NCBI GenBank assembly: GCA_014549065.1 | Contig: JACDOX010000023.1 | Location: 4,352,808 to 4,416,807 of the forward strand | Direction of reading: 5' to 3' | DNA length: 64,000 bases | Source of the DNA: Cardinalis cardinalis | Lineage: Eukaryota > Chordata > Aves > Passeriformes > Cardinalidae | In this document: piece after piece, positions 9,201-21,200 of the stretch | How positions within the stretch are numbered: position 1 is the first letter of the stretch | Layout: each line of letters opens with the position of its first letter | Notes under the pieces: model-generated | Database searches by the model: none | The model's input: the letters and a program-made list of their open reading frames with translations, nothing else | Told to the model about the DNA's origin: nothing | Program-made: the position numbers and the translations under genes

Positions 9201-12200
9201 GGTGAGGCAGTACAGAATGCATCCCTGCTAGGGCAGTGCAAGAGCAGTGAGATAGGAGAGATTGCTTAGGTCAGAGCCAGGGAGGTGAGGAAAAGCTGGA
9301 AAGGCTCCTGCCAGCATAGGAAAGAAGGCAGAAAGTGTAGAAAAAGAGCTTGTGAGTGCTGGTAGCAACTGAATATATTGTGGGANCACCTACTATGAAT
9401 ATGATGTGAGCTCATTCTGCTCCTCTTTGTTTCCTGGAGCTTTTCNTTCTCCAGCCCCTTCCCCTTATGCCATTTCCCAGTTCCCTGCTCTGCCACAGCA
9501 GTTTCNTTGCCTGAACATGTCTTGCTCTTCCATCTGTCCCAGGTTTCCTGGCTTTTCAAACAGGCAAGTGAAGGAAAAGTTGACTGACTCCACATGATTG
9601 AAGTGGAAGGTGTAGGAAAAAATAAATAGAAAAGTTGACTTACTCTAGCAAGACAGTACATTTCATAAGGTAACAGACAAAAGGCTGAACAAGAAATTAT
9701 AAAATAGAGTGGAAAAGCACTGGACATCTTCCAGTGAGGCAGTTCTTCTTGGGATGAGGTGGGTTGAACACTCCAGACCAGGAGGCATGTGAAAAAAAGA
9801 CCAAGGGGTAATGATTTCCAGAGGCAGCCTGCCTAGATCAGTTTTAGTTTCATTGTCCATGCTACACTGACCTCTAGCTTTTTGCAGTGTGTTCTTCTCA
9901 CTGGTTTTGTATGTTACTAATTTTTGTTTTCAGAATACAGTAATTTTAAAGGTTAACCTAAGCCCCCTTTGAGGACTAATCCAAGCTGATGCCTGTTTTA
10001 TTCAAGTGATAGCAAAATTGCATGTAAACTACTAATTGAGATGTCTTTGATTTCTTTCAGATGGCTTTTACAGGCAGGTAAATCAAATCAGTGGAGCACA
10101 CAATGTAGCTGACAAGCAGACTCCTTCCAAACCCAAGAAGTCGATGCGGAACCTGAGAGGACTTGCTCCCTTGGTGGTGGGTGTCTGGGCAACAAACAAA
10201 ATGTCTTTTCTGGGGACAGTGTTTTTCACAGAATTCTTCCTAAGCAAATATAGTGAGAAATATGTGGCTTGTATGTGGTAAATGCTCCCATTTATCTTTG
10301 CAGAGATAAGATTTTTTTGTCATGGTCATTTGCAGTGGCTAATTTTAGACATTGTTTAGTTGCCTAATGACACACGTGCCATAAAAACCAACTTTGGCCA
10401 AATGCTGTGTGAAAATATACCTTTCTCCCCTGCCCTCCCCCCAGGGAGGAAAGGAGTGGCCAGCATTCCCTTTTTGAGGNGAGAGATATGGAGAGTTGTA
10501 CATTTTTTTTCCTGTCTTTTTATTTTTTTGCCCCCTTAATTTGACCAGACAAATTANTGTCTTACTGGAGTAAGACCTGATCATTTTTAATCTATTAGAC
10601 CTTGAGATGAAGGCAGCTCTCTTATCTGTGAGCTGAAAGATGTAATCTCAAACTGCTGCCCAAACACTTACCTCTCAGTGGCAATTTCACTGGTGGGAGT
10701 GTTCAAAGCATTGTTGTGTCCTAAGTGACATCTGCTGTTTCTGTGTTCTGCTGCCTGGCTAGGAGGAGGTTTTCCCTGATTTCACATGGCCTTCACCTAA
10801 GATCTTGCTGACCTTAAAAGAAAATAAATTTCTTTTTTCTTCTCTTTTTAAGGATTTCCAGCAGAGTGTAACTGTGGTACTGCTTCAAGATGAGCATACT
10901 CTTATCTCTGCAGGAGCTGTTGATGGGTAAGGAGGGAGGATGCCTGCTTTCCTGTCTATTCTGTGTGCTCAGTGGCATAAAAAGATTGGGAGATTTTCCT
11001 CTCTAAGATCACTCAGTGGCCAACAAGGCCTAGAGCTACTGCTAGGTGGAATCAACAGCTATGCNGCCAGCTTGCATTGGCTTTACTCCCTTACTGGAGA
11101 TTGCAGTACTGGACAAACTGTGATATGTGGTAAATGCTCATTTTAGTCTTAGCTATGGGGCAGAATGAGAGCAATTCTTCCCTCTCTCTATTCTCATGGA
11201 CCTATGAGACCATACATAGACAGACTATTGTTAGACAGCCTTTATGGATGTGAGTGGGTGGTCAGGGCCTGGACATGTGTAGGCATGCTTGAGAAAATGT
11301 TGCTTTGAGTTACAAAAGATGTATTCTCTTAGGTGCCAGATCCCTTGCAGCATCTTGGAGCTTGAGCAAACTCTCTTATTGATCAGCATGGAAATGATCC
11401 TCTTGCACTCTATTCTTTAGCAGGTTCCATGTGATCAGAGCCTTTCTGAGGCAGATAAGATTGACTCTCCTGCCTATGGTTCATGACAGAGACTTGCTCC
11501 CAAAGAGCAAGTAAAAAAATTGGAAGACTTAACTTTTAAAACTACTTGTCAGAAGTATAAATGCATCCATGTATTTCCTTTTACTTATTGAAGGAAGTTG
11601 GCCTCTAGGCTCTTGTTCTGTCTTGTGTTAGTTACAGAAGGCAGTGCTGCCTCCTCACCCATGGCCAGCAGAGCAATGTTTGGCTTTCAGCACAGCTCTG
11701 CTCGGCTCAGCTGTTGTCTCCTTAGCACTGGGCGCTCCTCAGTCATGAGCACCCTGATTTCTGTGCTCTTAAAAGGCAGTATCAGCATGGGAAGGGAAGT
11801 GAGGAAGCTGAAGGCACTGGTGCTTTTCTCTTGCAGCGTGATCAAGGTNTGGGACCTGCGCAGGAACTACGCGGCTTTCCGCCAGGACCCGCTGCCCCTG
11901 CGCTCCTTCTGCTACCCTGGGACCAGCACTCGCAGGCTTGGTGAGCACTGCACGTGGATTTGTTACAGTGCAGAGTCAATTTAAGAAGTACTGTCTGGGA
12001 CATTTCTTACCTTTATAGCCAGTTGTTGATCAGACTGGCAAACTCTGCAAGGTATCTTGATTGCCAGTTACAAATTTTCAAGCTGAAGAGTGAGCATGCC
12101 TGACTCTTGTATCACTGCACCAATGATAAAAATGTGCAGAAACTTCAGCAGTGCATTTTCGTAAACAGAGTGGAGGAACAGTAGAGCTCAGATGAGGAAT

Positions 12201-15200
12201 TTAGCTAGTCATTTTGATACTTGAGTAAAATTCAGATTGAACTTTCTTTGCATTGTATCTTGCAAAGACAACAGACTGGACGGGGGTTTTATATTATATA
12301 TTATTATTATATATAATAATATAATATTAATTTTATATTTTTTTATACCTCTTGAAACTGTTATCAAAAACGGTAGCACACTTGTTCATGCTTCTCTGTC
12401 TGCTTTTTAGCTTCAATGCCTTACAATGCTCTGATGCAACACAGTAATTCCTGATGATTTGTCTGATCAATATGATAATGGTCAGTGTCACTCCCAAGGT
12501 AGTTGTGAAATACTTTGCCTGCAGGGAAAGATTTTTCTTGAATCTGAATTACGAGCAAATCAGAGAATGGCTTGTTCTACCAAAGCATGAGCTTCTCTAT
12601 TTTTGGTCTCTNCTTCTACAATTGGTTGTTCCTGCTATCTGTTTGAAGCTATCAAATAAATCACTTGCCTGTTTTCTGAAGGTGCAATTCCTTTCTAAAT
12701 CCTTTCCCTGAATCCTTATGAGAAAATGTAGATGTTATTCTAGAAACATTTCTTCTTCAGCAAGTGCTCTGTCAAACATAGAAACTTTACCATGACAATC
12801 TCATACATGCTACAGATCCTTTCCAAATTTCCTTCTCTGGGCATTTCTTTGAGAATATCTCTTTTCCAAATTTTTTTTCTTCTGAAGAACTTCTCTCTTT
12901 CTCTGTAGGATATTCTAGCCTGGTTTTGGATTCCACTGGTGCTAATCTGTTTGCTAACTGCACTGATGACAGTATCTACATGTTCAATATGACAAGTTTA
13001 AGAACCACACCAGGTAAGCATGATATCTGTGGAAATAGCTGCAAAAAGTATAGATGTTACAGAGCCCAGAAAGGCAAGTTTGTCCCTCTGGCAGAGAGAC
13101 AGGGACCAGGTTCAAAGCTTGAAGGAAACCTATTCCATGCTCTTATCTCTAAAAGCTATGCAGGACAGATCCACATTCTGTGTTAAGCCATCCACATGAA
13201 ATTAATAGCAGATACAGGTTCACCTAGACAGAGACTTATGGTAGTTTGCCTGTTAGCTCTAGTTATCCAGTGAGGAATGGCTACTATCCAGCCTGAAGCA
13301 AGTTTGAATCCTCTGCTTACTGGCAGTCACTGGTTTGTCAGACTTTTAGATATGAAAAGTGATCACCGGATACCTTCAGATATTTTAAGCTGTCTTTTCA
13401 GTTTAACTTATACCATCAGATATACTTATATATTCCGGAAGAAACGATCCCCAGCATATGAAGGAGGTGCTTCATCCTTTTGGATTCCTTCAGCTCTGCA
13501 GCTGTGACCTTTACGTGCACAAGAAGGCCCTGAGCCTTTGGTGCACGAAGATGCTTTGCCATAGGCTGGTGGCAAAACTTGTTAGATGCATTCCAGCCAG
13601 ACACATAATTTATTTTCCATTGCCTTTTCTCAGTCTCTCAGTTAACTGAAATTAAATGAACAATGTGTCCTTCTGTCTGCTCTTCAGGAAGGCAGTCTGG
13701 TGGGTGGGAATGCTTCCAGAGCNGAGAAGTGCTGTGAGTAGTGAATATTAACAGCTTGGTTGTTGAGGCTAGCCCTGGCTGCTCTGTGGGGATGGGCTGT
13801 CTGTCCTGTCCCTCACGGGAGCAGCCTCTGGCCAGTGCAGCCCTTGGCCTCCTCATGGAGCTCTTGCCTTGTGTGTGCAGCTATGTGCAGCCCCACGCTC
13901 CAGCTGGATGGAGCTCCTGTGCAGCCAAGGTCGCTCCAGCTGGATGGAGCTCCTGTGCAGCCCCGTGCTCCAGCTGGATGGAGCTCCTGTGCAGCCATGT
14001 GCAGCCCTGTGCTCCAGCTGGATGGAGCTCCTGTGCAGCCGAGACGGCTCCAGCTGGATGGAGCTCCTGTGCTGCTCCTCGGAGCAGCTCCCGCAGAGGG
14101 CAGTGCCCGCCCGCCCTCGGGCCGCCCTCAGCAGAGGGCAGCACCCGCCCGCCCTCGGGGCCGCCTCGCCGCGGCTACGGCTGCTCCCATCCAGCCCTGG
14201 GGCGGCTCTAGTTCACCAGAAAACCTCCTGTAACAGCACTTGCTGCCTGCTTTAGGAGGGATTCGCTGTCTGATGGCCCCTGCACCGCAAGAGCTGTGGG
14301 CAAAAAAAATCAAAGGGTCTTGCAGCTCTTCAAAGGTCACCGAAGGCAGCCACGTGTCCTCTTGGTCTGCGAGTTGTTTCCTCTCTGAGAGCTGCTACTG
14401 AAGCAGGGCTGGAGGACAGGGAGCCAGCCCGGCCTGGGCTGCCCTGGGAGCCTTGTGCTTTGTGCCCCGTGAGCGGACAGGACGTATTGCAGCCAAGCAC
14501 TCCACATCACACTCGGCTCTCGTGCCAGTGGAGGCCCTTGTGGTACGGCCATGTCAGCCATTTGGGGTGATGGTCTCAGGGCTTTAGCAAACACTACTGA
14601 GGCTTTAAATACAGGAGAGCTTGACTGGCGAAATGCAAGTTTTATTGGCAGTGGGAGGAAGGAGCAGCCAGTGCCTTTGTTGCCACCTGGCTCTCNTGCC
14701 AGCCGAGGCCCTTGTGGTACAGCCGTGTCAGCCATTTGGAGTGGTGGTTTCAAGGCTTTAGCAAACACGACTGAGGGTTTAAATACAGGAGAGCATAACT
14801 GATGAAATACAGGTTTTATTGATGAAATAAAGCTGCTGGCAGCAGGAGGAAGGAGCAGCCAGTGCCTTTGTTGCCCCGTGTGTGGAAGAAGGTTCCTGCT
14901 GTGGGACTGCCCTTGTTGATGGAGCGGGACTGGTGATGGCAGCTGAGGGAGGAGGAGACAGGAAACCTGAACCAGAGGAGTGGGGCAGCCCAGGTGAGGG
15001 CTGAGCCTGCTTATCATATGGGTCAAGGTAGAGCTTTAATGAAACTGCCACTGGTTTGTTTGGGAAGCCTAAGGGCTCCAGTTGAATAATAAAAACTTCC
15101 TGCTGCCAGAGCCCCTGAGCAAGGGAGCAGTGCAACCACTTTCTCCAAAGGATAAGTGGCTAGGCAGGAAAAGCCTGTAAGATCAGCCCTCCTTGCACAA

Positions 15201-18200
15201 CTGACTCCAGGGCCATGCATTGAGTGGGGCTTTACTGATTTTTCTATTTTATTTTCTCTTCACAGTGGCAGTTTTCAGTGGACACCAGAATTCCACTTTT
15301 TACATCAAATCCAGCACCAGCCCTGATGACCAGTTCCTGGTCAGTGGNTCAAGTGACTGCAATGCCTACATCTGGAAGGTGAGGCAATGGGGCAGCTGCT
15401 TTTGCTTTTCATGTTCACATGGAACACTCCTTGCCTCCCAATCCTACCCAAAGCAGCATGGGGCTAGCTCCTGGCATGTTGTGCCTGGAGTGTGTATGTT
15501 GCTGTCAAGGCTTCGTGTNATTGTTTAATGTAAAACAGAGCTAACCTCCTGCCATCAGTACATCTCTCATCACTGCTGCTTATTGCAAATTGCTGCTCTT
15601 AATCTGGTTTTAATGGGCATTAAAATCCTTTTTCAGTCCTGTTGATTCAGGCAGCTATGACAAGTAGACAGACAGTTCTCAGTTCATAGTTAGCAATGGA
15701 GCACATTAGCAGAAACTTAAAAGTTTAGTTGTTTTAAAGGGCACACTTTCCCTCCACCTCTCCCTTTTCCAGCTCCTGCTTCAGACATAGCTTTTTCTCN
15801 TGCTTAATTTACAGTAGTTAAAGCCTCTGTGTTACAGCAAGGGCTCACCAGAGCCTTCAGCAAAATTCCAAAGCACTGTCTGACAGCTGAGGGCCTTTGT
15901 CACTTAACATCTTGCAGTGATTTGCAGGAAATGCAAATGTCACCAAGATAGTAGCAGGCACCTCAGGATAAGGCATGTCTCAAGTTCTGCTCTTCACGTT
16001 CCTCATATGGGAACAGAGTGGACTTACTGAAATAGAACAGACAGAAACCACAGGTGACTGCCTATTACAGTTTTGGGATAACTTTTATGGAATGTTGACT
16101 TGTCCATCCATTTTACAACGAGTTTGAAAGCAAAATACAAACCTCTCAGAGGAGAGGGTCAGCCTGCTGAGGCTGTGATTTGAGCACGTAGCCTCTTTAT
16201 TTTGGAGAACACTTGGCAACAGCTGGGTGGCTCACTCAGTGGAGGCAGGAGTGTGGTAGCAGGATTTCTGTGCCAAGTGGTGTAATTCTAACCTTCCTTG
16301 TGTTCTGTGCAAATTCAGCAAAAATGCCTGTGTGAACTTGAGTTGCACATTCTGCATTCGTGTGTTTTGATACTCTTGGAACACAGGCTGGGACTCAGTT
16401 GAGAGCATTCAAGGATGTCATTATATCTTGAAATTTAGGCATTTGAGCACATTTAAAATGCATTCATGTATGGAAGGCTTCTGTTGCTATCACATATGAG
16501 TGACAGATCATATTGCATATTTATAAAATAAATCATCAGATGAATTACTTTTATTTTAATACCATAGTCATATTAGAAAGTGGGACTTCCAGTGCATTTG
16601 TCTCTTTGAAGATCTGTACTATTCAGAGGCTTCTTAATTTAAATGTTGACAGATTTGACTCTGAAACATGTATCTTTTCATGGCATGAGGATTTACTGTG
16701 CTGTGAAGAAAACCATGGTTAGATGATGCATGAGTAGTTAACAGGTAATGTTGTAAGGACCTTAGTGAAGAGCTCTTTTTGTATACAGAGAGGAATGAAA
16801 TGCAGAGGATGACCTTTTCCACTTAGATGATTTCTTTGAGAAACTTTTGCAGCAGTGCTAAGTTTGTGTTTGAGTGAGAAACACTGTGGATAGAAGTTAC
16901 TGCTGACAAGGATGCTGTTTCAGTCTATTTTCATATACAAGTCACTTCCAGGCAATAAACACTTCTTTTGTTGTGTTAGGTTTGGTTTTATTTAAATTAG
17001 AAGTTCATCAACTGATGAACTCTCACTCTTGAATGACCACAAGGTTATACAAGCTGAAGAGCAGAGNGGTTTTTCTCTGCAAAGATGGTACCTATCTGAG
17101 GAACCTTCCTGGTAATAAAACAATACCATTTGTAGATCTGTACTTACATTGTTCTTTCAATCCTTTGATGTGGATCCCTCCCAGGAAACCGTATCAAGTT
17201 GTGCTTTGGTATGTCCCGGCCCCAGAATGGAGGTGCTTCTGTATCATATGGTGCACAAAGCCATAGACACCATTTNAGGCTGCATCATGTAAATGGATCT
17301 AACAGCTGTTTCCAGTGAGGAGAGTAACTAAAAAAGGTNTCATTTCCTAGGTTTCTCTTTTTAACCTTTCCACAATAGGCCTCACTTCCCCAACAACATC
17401 CTGTCAATTCTGGCACAAAAAGCAGCCCGTGCTGGGGCTAATTCTGACTTACCATGCAGANTGCCTGACAGTCTTCTGCCAAACACATGGACACAGCCAT
17501 AACTCTGCACTCTTCTTGACTTCACAGGAATAGTATAGTTCCTTTAATTTACGCTGCTATGGTGTAAAACCACCAGGTCCTAGAAAGAGTAATTCCTTTC
17601 CTTCCAGCAATCAGTGGCTACAGGACCACTGTTTTGGCTGCTATGAATGTATAATAGCAAGACTGCTATTAGCTGTAAGTGAAGGTGTTCTCTGCACCAA
17701 GATCTGTTTATTCCCTAAATAGGGATTTGATTTCCATTGCGTGTTTTGGCAGTGAGGGGAATGCTCTGACCAAGGCATTTAGTGAATATTTAGTCAAGTG
17801 ATTGCCTCTATCATGCCAGGGGGAAAAAAAGGTCCTGTTAAGATGAACCTGTTTGTATCAAAACAACTTAAGTTCTGAAGCTGCAGTTTTGCAGGCTGTT
17901 GTAGATNATCTACAAGAGAAAAATATTGGTAAATCAGAAGCCTTCCCCAAAGTCTTGCATCTTCCTTTGAAACCTATTTGTAACATCTACTCCTTTCCCC
18001 AGACAGTANAGGATCTCTTCATTCCCTTGGTCATTTATGCAAATCCCCTTGATACATCTCCCTTATAATGTCACATCAATGATGGTGACTCACAGCTCCA
18101 GAAAGGATTGCCTGCTAAAAGCAAGCAAAACTCTGTGTATGTACATGTGTGTGTGTTTTCTTCTTTAAGCCACTTAGTGCTGGCCTTAGCTCTGCCTGTC

Positions 18201-21200
18201 ATTTACAGGAGCTGGAGTCAAAGATAAGTAGCAATACTGTAGAACAGGAGAAAGGTTTTTATGAAAAGTGTGAGAGAAATGGAGATCAGCTGAATGGATG
18301 TGAGTGATTGAGAGAACTTTCCTATGAATCTTAAGAGGGTCTCTGGTCCAGCTGATTGATTGGAGAAGGAATAGGTGCTTGGCAGTTGCACAAATCCCAG
18401 TTCTGAAGCCAGTGGAGGTTCATCTATGGTATTTTGTTGGCAGTTTTTTTTTAATAAACCATTGACCTGTGATTGGGGGATTGGTAAAATAGCAGCAAAA
18501 TATATCTGCCTAACCTGATTCAAAGTATGAGCCTCCCAACATTTAAGCATCTTACTTGGAACAAGTAGAGGTATTTAAAATGCTTGTGTCATGTTTTGGA
18601 CTGTCAACTCTGGAGGCAGAATTCCTGTGTGTAGCAGGAATTGAACAAGTGTTTCCATGAACTGCTTCTTAGGACTTCCTCAGTTGTTGCCTCATGATGA
18701 CAGGCTGAGAGCATTTCATACAGGAAAGATGGGAAGTATCCATATGCTTCACAGGTGGGATATGGGGTTTTTCTTGGAGATGTATATTAGTCTGTGTGCC
18801 TTCTGACTGTTGGCTTGTTTTTCTGTGGAATTTTTAAGGTTTCTGAGCCCAGCCTTCCTCCACGGATACTCCTTGGTCACTCTCAGGAAGTTACCTCCAT
18901 TGCTTGGTGTCCTTCAGACTTCACTAAGGTTTGTCTTCTGCAAAATGGTTTTTACTGGGAAACAATAGATGTGATGTGACAACATCTGCTTTTCAAAAAG
19001 ACAGCAGCATTTGTTGTTTTGGGAGGAAATTTTTAGTCAATCAGTTCTAAAATGTTCATTTAGGAGACAATAATCCAACCNTGTCATATTAGCACAACGT
19101 ATCAGAACCTTTTTATTCTGTTCAGATAATTTTGGCTAATTGAGAAATCCTAAGAAATTGCAAATCAGTAAAGACCTCTCCTGATGAGAGCTTTATACTA
19201 CCTATAAGAGACAAGACAATGAAATANTTTAATTAGTGCTTTCATAAGCCAAAGGCTTGTTTTGTTGTTCCATATTCACATCTTCCTTTCCCTCTGACCA
19301 TTGATACATCTGCTAGTCTTGTACAGAGTGGCAACAAGTTTTGAATGCCCTTTAAAAACATATGGACTCTTTTCACTGTGACCTCTTTTCAAAATCTGAG
19401 CTGCTTTTACGACAAAAAGAGCCTCCGGTGAAATTGGGTCAGTAGTTACACACCAGGTGTCACTGAAAGGAAAACAACTGGAGTAGGAAGTTGGCTCAAA
19501 TGTTTGGCCTAGCTCAAGACTAGAAATAACCCTGAAAAATCCTGAGCAGTGTCCTAACAACAGCCAGAGTTCCTTCCACCCCACAATGTTAAAGAAGTCA
19601 GCTTCTTTCNCTAGCTTCCATTGCAGCACCAGGGCTTCCCAAAAGCATTACAGTGTAGGAGGGTGGGAGTCTTGCAGAGAAACATCAGGAATTGTTCTTG
19701 TTGTGCAAGATGCACAATATGACAACTGATATTTCAGATGAAATCTGTGATCTAGAGGTAGCCCAGCATCCTCATCATGATGTGTTGGAAATGCAGACCA
19801 ATTCAGCCTTTCAAATTGTTACTGACACAGGGAAGAAATAGGCAGCCATTGTTCAGGTGCCAAAGCACGAGGAAAAGAGGAAAATATGTAGTTAAGACAG
19901 GTCAGGAAGCTGCTTGGTGTGATTTGAGGAGCAAGGTTGCTTTTGGTAGGGACAACATTGGTGTGACAAAAGTCAGAGTAGAGACACTTGCCCCACTCTG
20001 ATTGTTACGAACTTTCACCACAGCAATTCCTTTTTTTTTCCACTGATTGATTCCCTGCTGAGTCGCCAGCTAATCTGCCTGAAGATAGCCATAAAGTGTG
20101 GATTAGATGGGTGCTGCTCCTTTGGTCAGGATTCCAGAGATCTTTTTGGAACATGTTATGCTGCAGCAGGGCTCTAGAGCTGTGTTCCTGGCAGAGTTGG
20201 GTTCTCTGCCAGGTACTGCTGACATCTGACTCTGAAGAGATAGCACAGCTCATGCAGCAGCCNTCCAATGTCACCTTCTCGGTGTGCTGCAAATATTTGT
20301 CCCCAAGCAGAAGATATCCTCAGCAAAAGTGGCAGATTAAGATGCAGGTGCACAAAGGATTGTGGCTGCTTTTGTCTGCCAAGGGTTGGAAATCCCAAAA
20401 TGTGCTGTGCCCTGAGCCGAGCAGTGTCTCTTACCTAGNCATGTGAGGCAGATGGTGGGTGGTTGTCCGCTCGGCTGTCTGTCTCTGCCAGACACGCGTA
20501 GGGTGGTTCTGGGGCAGCCCGCGCTTCAAAGGGTGAGACTGGACTCTACAGTTATTCGGTCTTCAGACTTGTTTATTATTTCTTATCTACAAAGTTTTTC
20601 TCANTGCCCAGCTGGGATCTGACCAGCAAGGCAGCCAAAGGCACTCTGCCCACCCACNGGGCAGTTGTGTCTTTTTATAGCAAAAACTACGTACAGCATA
20701 TTTACATTTTGTCCCCAATATCCTTCACCCTTATTAGTAAGTGCACCTTCACCATGAACCAATCCACAAGTGCCAACATCACCACAGAAGATGGATCACA
20801 AGAAGAAGAAGAACCANGAGGCAGGCCCTGATTCCTCCATCTTGTACCAAAACCCTGTACCAAAACCCTAAAATCTACATTTCACCCTGTAAACATGTCA
20901 TCCCTGCACCATTCAAACCTGAGTGATTCCCATATCCTCACACACAGGTGGCACATCCCTAGAAGGGTCAAAGTCAAGCCACCAGGTGCTTTTGGCAACA
21001 TTCCAGCACCTCTGAGCACCCCCAAGGGTTCTCTCGGTAACTCTGAACATCCAAAGTGATGTGCTGAGTTCCCACAGGTGGTGGCTGAGATTTATAGAGC
21101 AGAAAGACATGGATGCAGCAGCTTTGCCTGCTTTAAAACAAATACTGCTGCCTGGTGCAGTAAGGAAAGAGAGTTGGGTTATTTTCACTGTTCAATGGTC

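Larger units (their letters stand above)
6881..12908 (+). other. DTL: DTL introns 2 to 9
   Basis: Eight introns of 91 to 1124 bp between exons 2 and 10. Apart from an A+T-rich palindromic patch in intron 9 (12286-12335) I see no repeats, RNA genes or extra exons. The short frames here are chance. Confidence 0.7.
13014..15265 (+). other. DTL: DTL intron 10, repeat-rich
   Basis: 2252 bp. Holds a five-copy minisatellite (13897-14071), a 38-bp GC-rich duplication (14093-14158) and a roughly 174-bp tandem duplication (14515-14875). The frames read through 13741-14255 on both strands follow the repeat and are not genes. Confidence 0.85.

Noticed and set aside
13897..14071. CRISPR-like regular repeats
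   Set aside because: Spacers are only about 8-18 bp and similar to each other, and the setting is an intron of a vertebrate gene.
13741..14255. Frames of 128-157 codons with repeated LQLDGAPV or SWMELLCS units
   Set aside because: They are translations of the intron 10 minisatellite, open in several frames and strands at once.
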